A stretch of DNA of 40,391 nucleotides, taken from NCBI RefSeq assembly GCF_002482975.1, contig NZ_DLHA01000062.1, positions 1 through 40,391 on the forward strand, given 5' to 3'. Source of the DNA: Flavobacterium sp. UBA7680 (lineage in GTDB: Bacteria; Bacteroidota; Bacteroidia; Flavobacteriales; Flavobacteriaceae). The translations under genes and the position numbers were made by a program. The number at the start of each line of letters is the position of its first letter. Positions within the stretch are counted from its first letter, which is position 1. Under the pieces are notes generated by a model, which saw only the letters and a program-made list of their open reading frames with translations, was not told where the DNA came from and did not search any database. Positions 24,539 through 32,800 of this stretch are shown one piece after another.

Positions 24539-25540
24539 TTATTGAAAAGCATAAACTAAGCCAACTCCAAGAACCTGACGTAACTGCGCTCTTGGTCCGT
24601 CGTTAACCTGCGAAGTACTTCCGGTTACAGGATCAACAACATCTTTTTTAGTTTTAATATCATCATCGTAAACTAAATGAACGCCAATATTCGCTTTCAC
24701 ATAAGCATTTACAACAAGATCTAAACGAGTGTCGTAATCGACATCGACATTTCCAAATCTGTTTAGATAATCGGTATATAAACTTAATCTGTTTTCGTAA
24801 AAAATGTTTTTAAAGATTTCGCTTTTCATGTATGCCGTAAAAAGAATACCAAACTCCGCCTTTACTTTTTGTCCTTCTTCAATTAAAATTTGATTATTAG
24901 GATCTAAAGGATCTGGTGCATAAACCGCTTTTTTCACACCAAAAGAACCTTGATTTGCCAAGTATTGATCTAATACCAAAGTAGTTTTTAACGTAATAGG
25001 AGAGAAGTAAAAAGTTCTGTTTTTCTTTTTGTCTGAATTCTCAGCTCCCGCTCCCAGAAATATATAAGCTGGAGCAAAAGGTCTGGAAATTGCAATATCT
25101 CGGTTTGGATAATTGTAACCGTCTGTAAATTGTGTATTGAAGTTAAACTTAGCAGAATAATACCAGTTTGAAACCGTATCTTTTCTAAATCCGTATGTTG
25201 AGTTTAATAAAACAGCATCATCTGTTTTTCTAAGTTCAGTCCCGTCTTGTTTATTTAAACCATATTTAACAATAAGTTCGTTAACCCACTTATGATTTCC
25301 TTTTACAAAAGTTCGTCCAAATTCACCCTTAAATAAACCAGAAATAGAACTTGTTCCCCCGGCACTCCAATTCACAAAAGCGATCTCTGAAATATCAAAA
25401 CCCACTTGATTTTTTTTAGTCCAGTTTGAAGGCAGTTTAGGTACTTGATTTGGATCTAAAGTCGTTTGTATAAGCTGCGCAAAGTTTTTTGAAGAACAGA
25501 GAAGCAACAGAAGCAAAAGGGTAGAACGTAATAATTTCAT
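24539..25540 (-). CDS. DUF3078 outer membrane protein
   Basis: The 333-residue precursor has a leucine-rich signal peptide (LLRSTLLLLLLLCSSKNFA). Strands typical of a beta-barrel follow (NWSAGGTSSISGLFKGEF, WYYSAKFNFNTQF, YENRLSLYTDYL), ending in aromatic GVGLVYAFQ. DUF3078 proteins are abundant in Bacteroidetes and have no known function. It begins 36 bases after dxs on the same strand, so the two are probably cotranscribed; a role near isoprenoid or envelope synthesis is only a guess from that. The bidirectional terminator ends the unit. Confidence 0.85.
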   Translation of the reverse strand: MKLLRSTLLLLLLLCSSKNFAQLIQTTLDPNQVPKLPSNWTKKNQVGFDISEIAFVNWSAGGTSSISGLFKGEFGRTFVKGNHKWVNELIVKYGLNKQDGTELRKTDDAVLLNSTYGFRKDTVSNWYYSAKFNFNTQFTDGYNYPNRDIAISRPFAPAYIFLGAGAENSDKKKNRTFYFSPITLKTTLVLDQYLANQGSFGVKKAVYAPDPLDPNNQILIEEGQKVKAEFGILFTAYMKSEIFKNIFYENRLSLYTDYLNRFGNVDVDYDTRLDLVVNAYVKANIGVHLVYDDDIKTKKDVVDPVTGSTSQVNDGPRAQLRQVLGVGLVYAFQ

Positions 25541-25576
25541 TAGGCTTATTTTTGTATTTTTGGTGTTGCAAAATAA

Positions 25577-27367
25577 TTATTTTACACCGTTTGAAAAAAG
25601 ATTTATTAAAGATTTAACGTCAATTTCACACAATTGTTGTAGTTGCAGCACGCTTCCATGCTCAATAAACTCGTCAGGGATACCCAAAATTTTGACATCA
25701 TTTTTGAAATTATTTGCTGCTGCAAACTCCAAAACAGCACTTCCAAATCCGCCTTTTTTTACTCCGTCTTCAATTGTAATTATATTTTTAAAAGATGAAA
25801 AAATAGTATTTAACAAACTGATATCGAGTGGTTTAATAAATGAAAAGTCATAATGCGCAATCTCATCTGAATTCGAACACTGATTTATAGCTTCAATAAC
25901 ATTATTTCCAATTGCCCCTGTAGATAAAACAGCCGTTTTTGTGCCCTTTTTTAAGCAGTTTCCTTCGCCAATATTAATTTTTTCGTAATGTCCGAAATTT
26001 TCTACTTCCCAGTTTTGTAAGACTCCGCGTCCTCTAGGATATCGAATCGCAATAGGATGATTTAATATGCCTAATTGAGCCGTGTATAAAATGTTTTGCA
26101 GCGCAATTTCATTAATTGGCGCATAAATAATCATGTTAGGGATAGAACGCAGATAAGCAATGTCAAAAACACCGTGATGCGTTGCACCGTCTTCGCCAAC
26201 TAAACCAGCTCTGTCCAAACAAAAAATAACGGGTAAATTTTGCAAAGCCACATCATGAATAACCTGATCGTAAGCGCGCTGTAAAAAAGTAGAATAAATA
26301 TTGCAATACACCATCATTCCCTGAGTTGCCATTCCGGCAGCAAGCGTTACGGCATGTTGTTCTGCAATTCCCACATCAAAAGCACGTTCCGGCAGTTCAT
26401 CCATCATGAATTTTAAAGAACTTCCGGATGGCATTGCGGGTGTGATTCCTATTATTTTTTCGTTCTTTTTGGCTAAATCTAAAATAGTCAAACCAAAAAC
26501 ATCCTGATATTTTGGTGGAAGATTTTCTTCAGATTTTGAATGAATTTCTCCCGTTGAAGCATCAAATTTTCCGGGTGCATGATATTTTACCTGATTCTCC
26601 TCAGCTTGCTGTAAACCTTTTCCTTTAGTGGTTACAATATGAAGAAACTTTGGACCTTTTATCTTTTTTAATCGATTTAATTCTTTGATTAAAGTTGGAA
26701 AATCATGTCCGTCGATTGGACCGGAATAATCAAAATTCAGCGATTTTATAATGTTATTCTGTTTCGGATTTTTTCCGTTTTTAACCGCAGTCAGATATTT
26801 TTTTAAAGCACCAACACTTGGATCAATTCCAATCGCGTTATCGTTTAAAATTACAAGAATATTAGCATCGGTAACTCCGGCATGGTTTAAACCCTCAAAA
26901 GCCATTCCGCTTGCGATAGAAGCATCGCCAATAACAGCAATATGTTGTTTATCGAAATCGCCTTTTAATTTAGAAGCAATCGCCATTCCGAGCGCTGCAG
27001 AAATAGAAGTAGAAGAATGCCCAACTCCAAAAGTATCATAAACGCTTTCTGCTCTTTTTGGGAAACCCGAAATTCCTCCAATTTGTCTGTTAGTATGGAA
27101 AAATTCTCGTCTTTCGGTTAAAATTTTATGTCCGTAAGCCTGATGTCCAACATCCCAAACCAATAAATCTTCGGGCGTATTAAAAACATAATGCAAAGCA
27201 ATTGTCAGTTCGATTACACCTAAACTGGCACCCAAATGCCCTTCTTTTACAGAAACAACATCAATAATAAACTGACGTAATTCCTGAGCAACCTCAGTAA
27301 GCTGCTCTTCTTTTAAAAGACGTAAATCGGCAGGATTGTATATGTTCGAAAGTAAATTGCTTTTCAT
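25577..27367 (-). CDS. dxs: 1-deoxy-D-xylulose-5-phosphate synthase
   Basis: Dxs condenses pyruvate and glyceraldehyde 3-phosphate to start the MEP isoprenoid pathway, using thiamine diphosphate. The 596-residue protein has LLVWDVGHQAYGHKILTERR near the N-terminus. Its thiamine/Mg motif is GDASIASGMAFEGLNHAG...ILNDN, with GDA in place of the GDG of other transketolases, as is usual in Dxs. The pyrimidine-domain DRAGLVGEDGATHHGVFDIA is also present. A -7 box at 27382-27389 gives it a very short leader, separate from the TonB-like genes upstream. Confidence 0.96.
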   Translation of the reverse strand: MKSNLLSNIYNPADLRLLKEEQLTEVAQELRQFIIDVVSVKEGHLGASLGVIELTIALHYVFNTPEDLLVWDVGHQAYGHKILTERREFFHTNRQIGGISGFPKRAESVYDTFGVGHSSTSISAALGMAIASKLKGDFDKQHIAVIGDASIASGMAFEGLNHAGVTDANILVILNDNAIGIDPSVGALKKYLTAVKNGKNPKQNNIIKSLNFDYSGPIDGHDFPTLIKELNRLKKIKGPKFLHIVTTKGKGLQQAEENQVKYHAPGKFDASTGEIHSKSEENLPPKYQDVFGLTILDLAKKNEKIIGITPAMPSGSSLKFMMDELPERAFDVGIAEQHAVTLAAGMATQGMMVYCNIYSTFLQRAYDQVIHDVALQNLPVIFCLDRAGLVGEDGATHHGVFDIAYLRSIPNMIIYAPINEIALQNILYTAQLGILNHPIAIRYPRGRGVLQNWEVENFGHYEKINIGEGNCLKKGTKTAVLSTGAIGNNVIEAINQCSNSDEIAHYDFSFIKPLDISLLNTIFSSFKNIITIEDGVKKGGFGSAVLEFAAANNFKNDVKILGIPDEFIEHGSVLQLQQLCEIDVKSLINLFSNGVK

Positions 27368-27381
27368 TGTAAGGTAAAAAG

Positions 27382-27389
27382 CAAATTTA
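27382..27389 (-). promoter_or_regulatory. -7 box of the dxs promoter
   Basis: The minus strand reads TAAATTTG, a perfect -7 box ending 14 bases before the dxs ATG. It lies in the 52-base gap after the TonB-C gene. No clear -33 box was found. Confidence 0.5.
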
Positions 27390-27419
27390 CGGTTTTAAAT
27401 TTAATTTTATAAGTGAGAT

Positions 27420-28295
27420 CTACTGCAATACAATTGGTAAAGAATACTGCATTTTAATTTTTTTGCCATTCGATTCTCCAGGTTCCCATTTTGGACATAA
27501 ACTTAAAACCCGAATAAGTTCTTTCTCCAAAGGCTGGTCGACAGCAGGTTGAGATTGAAGATAAGATACAGAGCCGTTTTTTTCTACTGCAAATGCAAGA
27601 ATGATTTTCGTTTTTCCAATATTTGAGCCTTCTGGCTTTTTAAATTCTTTTGCAAAAAATGTGTAAAATTGATCAATTCCACCAGGGAATTCTGCATTTG
27701 TCTGCATAACAGCACCAGTAACAAATGTTGAATTATCCTCTTCTTCCACAGCCTTTTTACAATTGATCTTTATAGATTTTTCTTTTTTAGTATTATTTAC
27801 AGGATTTTTTACAAATTTAACCTGATCAACTTTTGGCGGAGGAGGTGGCGGCGGTAAAGGGTTATGATGAGAATCATTCGGATTAATTGGAACGTCTCCA
27901 ACCATAACTCGTTCTTTAGTAACGGTATCTTTTACAACTTCAACTTTATCAATTTTTTTCTTATTTCCTTCTTTATCTGCGCAGCTAAATAAAGTAGTTC
28001 CCATAGCTACAAATAAAGCAAGCAAAAAGATTTTATAATAATTAGTTTGTGCATATAAAACCCGACTCGGAATTTGAATTGTAACAGAATCTAATTGCGA
28101 TTTTCTAAATCTTCCACAGATTTTGTTACTTTGATTTTGAACGAAAAAATGCTGAATTTCGTCAGGAAGCATTGATGTAAAATCAACTACAGTTTTAGAG
28201 CAGCTTAAACAGAAACGACCATTTTCACTTGGAGTCATTTTGTTCCAGTCTTCATGGCAAGGTTCAGGAATTGTAATTTTATGTTTTCTTTCCAT
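27420..28295 (-). CDS. TonB C-terminal-domain protein with N-terminal cysteine domain, paralog 2
   Basis: The 291-residue protein has four parts. The first is a cysteine domain (Cys13, Cys29-x2-Cys32, Cys60) with GRFCLSCSKTVVDF. The second is one hydrophobic segment (88-104) ending in LFSC, a good lipobox at Cys105. The third is a proline-rich and lysine-rich linker with eight consecutive prolines. The last is a TonB-C-like domain (AEFPGGIDQFYTFFAKEF, VLSLCPKWEPGESNGKKI, YSLPIVL). Canonical TonB links inner-membrane energy to receptors. No ExbB/ExbD partner is in view, and the function of this subgroup is unknown. Its ATG overlaps the stop of the preceding paralog (TAATG), so translation is coupled. 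Confidence 0.82.
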   Translation of the reverse strand: MERKHKITIPEPCHEDWNKMTPSENGRFCLSCSKTVVDFTSMLPDEIQHFFVQNQSNKICGRFRKSQLDSVTIQIPSRVLYAQTNYYKIFLLALFVAMGTTLFSCADKEGNKKKIDKVEVVKDTVTKERVMVGDVPINPNDSHHNPLPPPPPPPKVDQVKFVKNPVNNTKKEKSIKINCKKAVEEEDNSTFVTGAVMQTNAEFPGGIDQFYTFFAKEFKKPEGSNIGKTKIILAFAVEKNGSVSYLQSQPAVDQPLEKELIRVLSLCPKWEPGESNGKKIKMQYSLPIVLQ

Positions 28296-29128
28296 TATTT
28301 AATTGTAATTGGTAAAGTATAAGACGAACGAACAATGGCATTATTTCGTTTTCCCGGTATCCAATTTGGAGCTGTTTTTAAAACTCTAATAGCTTCTTCT
28401 CCAATTTCTTTCGGAGTATTATTAACGATGTTGAAATTACTCAAACTGCCATCTTCTTCTATAACAAATAAGATAGATATTTTTCCCTTAAACTTTTCTG
28501 TTTTGTTTGGGGCGACATAATTTTTGGCAAAAAACTCATGGAATTTTTTCATCCCGTTTTCTGGAGCAGGTGAAACATCTAAATCGGTCGAATTATAGAT
28601 ACTATGATAATGAAAACTTCCTGTTTGAATAGAATTTGGAGGAATCATAGCTCCCATTGTAATTCTCTCTCTGGCTTTTTTTGGTTTTGTTTTTTTAGCT
28701 TCGATTTCATGCCCATAACAGGAGGAAACATCCTCGTTTTCATCTTGATTTTGTGCGGTATTGTCAACAATTTCGATCTTATCAATTCTGTTTTTGTTGC
28801 CATCTTTATCTGCACAACTAAACAAAGTAGTTCCCATTGCGATAAACAAAGCCAGCAAAAACATTTTATGATATTTTGTTTGTGTGTATAAAACCCGACT
28901 CGGAATTTGAATTGTAATGGTTTCTAATTGCGAATTTTTAAATCTTCCGCAAATTCTTTCGTTTTGATTTTGAATGAAAAAATGCTGAATTTCATCAGGA
29001 AGCATGGAAGTAAAATCAACAACCGTTTTAGAACAACTCAAACAAAATCGACCATTTTCATTTGGCGTCATTTTGTTCCAGTTTTCACCACAAGGTTTGG
29101 GAATCGTTATTTTGTTTTTTTCTTCCAT
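28295..29128 (-). CDS. TonB C-terminal-domain protein with N-terminal cysteine domain, paralog 1
   Basis: This 277-residue protein is a tandem duplicate of the gene that follows it on the minus strand. The first 110 residues match almost position for position, including Cys13, Cys29, Cys32, Cys60 and the MGTTLFSCAD lipobox at Cys105. The linker differs (SSCYGHEIEAKKTKPKKARE), as does the TonB-C-like end (FHEFFAKNYVAPNKTEKF, TAPNWIPGKRNNAIV, YTLPITIK). ATG 29128 is chosen because it aligns with the paralog start; a TTG two codons earlier is the alternative. It is divergent from tadA across 61 bases. Confidence 0.82.
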   Translation of the reverse strand: MEEKNKITIPKPCGENWNKMTPNENGRFCLSCSKTVVDFTSMLPDEIQHFFIQNQNERICGRFKNSQLETITIQIPSRVLYTQTKYHKMFLLALFIAMGTTLFSCADKDGNKNRIDKIEIVDNTAQNQDENEDVSSCYGHEIEAKKTKPKKARERITMGAMIPPNSIQTGSFHYHSIYNSTDLDVSPAPENGMKKFHEFFAKNYVAPNKTEKFKGKISILFVIEEDGSLSNFNIVNNTPKEIGEEAIRVLKTAPNWIPGKRNNAIVRSSYTLPITIK

Positions 29129-29176
29129 ATTCAAATATCAAAAAATAAATGTAATAAAAAATAAGTTCTAAAATCC

Positions 29177-29184
29177 TATTTTTG
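29177..29184 (+). promoter_or_regulatory. -7 box of tadA, very close to the start codon
   Basis: TATTTTTG is a perfect -7 box that ends only 5 bases before ATG 29190, so transcription would begin at or next to the ATG. Confidence 0.5.
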
Positions 29185-29189
29185 CAATT

Positions 29190-29633
29190 ATGATAAACCC
29201 TTTCACCGACGAATATTTCATGAAAAAAGCCCTGCAGGAAGCCGAAGAAGCTTTTGCTAAAGGCGAAATTCCTGTTGGAGCTATTATTGTTGTGGCTGAT
29301 AAAGTAATTGCAAGAAGCCATAATTTGACTGAATTATTAAATGATGTTACAGCTCATGCTGAAATGCAGTCTATAACCGCAGCAGCCAATTTCCTTGGAG
29401 GAAAATATTTAAAAGACTGCACACTTTATGTAACGCTTGAACCTTGCCAAATGTGTGCGGGTGCTTTATATTGGAGTCAGATTTCGAAAATCGTTTTTGG
29501 CGCACGCGACGAACAACGAGGTTTTATAAGTATGGGAACAAAACTGCATCCAAAAACAACTGTAGTTTCTGGAGTAATGGCTAATGAAGCCGCAGATTTA
29601 ATGAAGCGGTTTTTTCTGCAAAGGCGTAAATAA
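29190..29633 (+). CDS. tadA: tRNA-specific adenosine deaminase
   Basis: TadA converts adenosine 34 to inosine in the anticodon of tRNA-Arg(ACG). The 147-residue protein has the cytidine-deaminase-fold zinc site: His56-Ala-Glu58 in TAHAEMQ, and Cys86 and Cys89 in LEPCQMCAGAL. The family ending GVMANEAADLMKRFF is present. The start MINPFTDEYFMKKAL agrees with relatives as I recall them, although ATG 29220 is a possible later start. The promoter box immediately upstream suggests a leaderless transcript. Confidence 0.94.
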   Translation: MINPFTDEYFMKKALQEAEEAFAKGEIPVGAIIVVADKVIARSHNLTELLNDVTAHAEMQSITAAANFLGGKYLKDCTLYVTLEPCQMCAGALYWSQISKIVFGARDEQRGFISMGTKLHPKTTVVSGVMANEAADLMKRFFLQRRK

Positions 29634-29731
29634 TAGATTAAACTTCAACAAAAGTTAAATAATTATTACTAAAGAATTTTCTTCTTAAAGAATCAAAAAA
29701 TACTTTACTTTTATTGTAATTTAATTTGCGT

Positions 29732-29758
29732 TTTGCTGTTAAGACTTTAAACAGCAAA
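29732..29758 (+). promoter_or_regulatory. Inverted repeat in the leader of the macroglobulin gene
   Basis: TTTGCTGTT (29732-29740) pairs perfectly with AACAGCAAA (29750-29758) across a 9-base loop. There is no T-run, so it may be a leader hairpin, an operator, or the weak end of the tadA transcript. The region 29634-29803 shows no clear promoter. Confidence 0.4.
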
Positions 29759-29803
29759 TCATGTTAAATTACTAACTTGTTAACCAATTAACTCTAAATA
29801 AAA

Positions 29804-32800
29804 GTGAAAGCAAAAGGTTTAGTTCTCGTATTTTTTGTGTTTTTTATTTTTCAATCTTGCGGCAGAAAATCGGCTGCAGATTTCAATTCAGATTTTTCAT
29901 TATTTAAAGAGTACATAACCAGCTTTACCAGCGGAATCGTTTCTTCCGATTCCGATATCCGAGTCGTTTTGGCCTTCGATAAAAATGATTGGAAACCCAA
30001 TCAGGAATTAGACGACGATTTGTTTGATATTTCGCCAAACGTTCACGGAAAAGTGGTAGCACTTTCTACCAATACCATTGCTTTTATTCCTGAGAAAAAA
30101 TTAAATCCGGGAACAGAATATCAGGTTACTTTAAACTTAGATAAGCTGACAGCAATTCCAAAAGAAAAGGAAAAAGACCTTTCTAAATTCAACTTTACGG
30201 TTAAAACAGTTAAGCAGGATTTTACCATAAATACCGGCGATATTCAGTCGTACAGTAAAGAATATCAATATTTAAACTGCGTTTTAAAAACAGCAGATAA
30301 AATTGATCTTGAAACGGCTCAAAAATTGGTTGAAGCCAAACAAAAAGGAAGCAATCTTAAAATTAAATTTGAAAAAACGACTGGTCCTGCTAAAGAATTT
30401 CGTTTTATAATTGACAGTATTCAGCGTTTTTCTGAAGCTTCGAATTTGGAGATTATATATGACGGAAATGATTTTGATATTGATCAAAAAGGACAAATCG
30501 ACTTCCCGATTACAAGTATAAACGAATTTAAAATTATAAAAGTTGAAGTTCCGGACGGAAGCAATCAATCGGTTTCAATTAATTTTTCTGAACCTTTAGA
30601 AAAAGGACAGGATTTTAAAGGATTAGTTTCGATTCAGAATACCAATAACTTAAAGTTTTCTACACAAGGGAATTTACTGAAAGTATATTTTACAAACGAA
30701 AATGCTCCTAAAAAAGAGGAACCGGCACCAGTTGTTGTTCAGGAAGAAACGGCTGAAGTTACCGTTGATTCTGCAGCAGTTGCTGTCGATTCTGCCGCCG
30801 CAGTTGTTGAAGCTCCGGTAGAAGAAGATATAGTAGAAGTTGTTCCCGATGAAGAGCCGGAACAAGTGATTACTGGAGAATTGCTTCTGGAAGTTTTTCA
30901 GGGAATTGAAAGCCAGTACGGTAAAAAAATGGAAGCCAATTATTCTGAAAAAATCTCTTTTGACCAAATAAAACCAAGCGTTCGTTTCGTTAAAAACGGG
31001 ACAATTCTGCCAAGTTCAAACAATTTGAAACTGAATTTTGAAGCTGTAAATTTAAGTGCTGTTGATGTAAAAGTTTATAAAATTTACAAAAACAATATTC
31101 TGCAGTTTCTTCAATATAATGAATTAAACGGTGCGCAAAACCTAAAGAAAGTAGCGCAGCCTATTGCAAAAACAACGCTTAATTTAAGGGAAAGCACACT
31201 CGTAAATCTAACGAAATGGAATACGTATGCTTTAGATTTATCTAAAATTATTAAACCGGAACCGGGAGCAATTTATAGAGTTGAGTTTGAATATAAAAAG
31301 AAATACGCCCTGTATAAATGTGAAACATCTGATGGAAATCAAGATGAAGCAGAGGAAGAAGAAGTTGACGAAAATGATGTAAACTACAGTGGAAACTCGT
31401 ACGACGATTACTATTATGATGATTATGAATGGAGAGAAAGCCAAGATCCTTGCTCTGGATCGTATTATTATAATGCGAAAATTGCAACGAATATTCTGGC
31501 TTCAGATTTAGGAGTTATTGCCAAAAGAGGTGAAAATAAATCATATCTATTTGCTGTAAATAATATTGTGACGACCGAACCAGTTTCGAACGCAAGAGTT
31601 GATTTGTACAATTTTCAACAGCAAAAAATTTCGACACAAGCAACAAGCAGCGAAGGAATTGCATCTTTTCAGCTGGATAAATTCGCCTATTTTGCAATTG
31701 TAACATTAGGCGATCAATCTACTTACGTGAAGTTAGACGATGGACTTTCGTTATCGGTTAGTAATTTTGATGTTGCCGGCGAGACTTTACAAAAAGGTTT
31801 AAAAGGATTTATTTACGGAGAAAGAGGTGTGTGGCGTCCGGGAGATAATTTGTATTTGTCTTTCATTTTAAATGATGCTGCGAACAAACTTCCAAAATTA
31901 CATCCGATAAAATTCAGATTAAATGATCCGAATGGAAAAACCGTTTATCAAACCGTTCAAAAAACGAATGACTTAAATCATTATGCGTTTATAGTTCCAA
32001 CAAATCAGGATGCGCCAACCGGAAACTGGGAAGCCATGGTAAGCGTTGGTGGTGCGAAATTCTATAAGAGTATTAAAATAGAAACGATCAAACCAAATCG
32101 TTTAAAAATCAAAAATACTTTTAGCAGAAAAACACTTTCATCATCTTATCCAAACACAGATAATCTGGAAGTGACTTGGCTTCATGGTGCGATTGCTAAG
32201 AATTTAAATGTAGAAATGCAGGCTAAATTCTCGCAGCAAACGACAACTTTTAAAGGCTATGAAAAGTATAGTTTTGACGATATGGTTCGTCAATTTAGTA
32301 CAGAAGAAATAAATGTTTTCTCTGGAAAATTAAACGAAAGTGGAAAAGCCTCGGTAAACATTCAGCCAAAATTACAAGGTCAGGCACCAGGAATGCTTCG
32401 TGCTTCATTCATAACAAAAGTGTATGAAGAAGGCGGTGATTTTAGTACCGATGTTATTTCAACAACGTATTCTCCATATAAAACCTATGTTGGAGTAAAA
32501 TCGCCTGAATTGAACAAATATAACATGCTTGAAACCAGAACGAATAATCGTTTTGAAGTAGTTACGGTTGATGAAAACGGAAGACCAAAAGCAGTTCGAA
32601 ATCTTGAAGTAAGAATTTACAAAGTCGATTGGAGATGGTGGTGGGATTCTTCAAGCGATAACTTATCGAATTATAATTCATCGAACTCTACAACATCTTA
32701 TAAATCTACGGTAATTAATACCGATTCTAGCGGACGTGGAAGTTTTCAATTTGCTTTAACCGATGAAGAATGGGGACGTTATTTAATCAGAGTTGAAGAT

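Noticed and set aside
28335..29164. Several plus-strand frames opposite the TonB-C genes
   Set aside because: They are antisense to well-supported coding regions and have compositions unlike real proteins.
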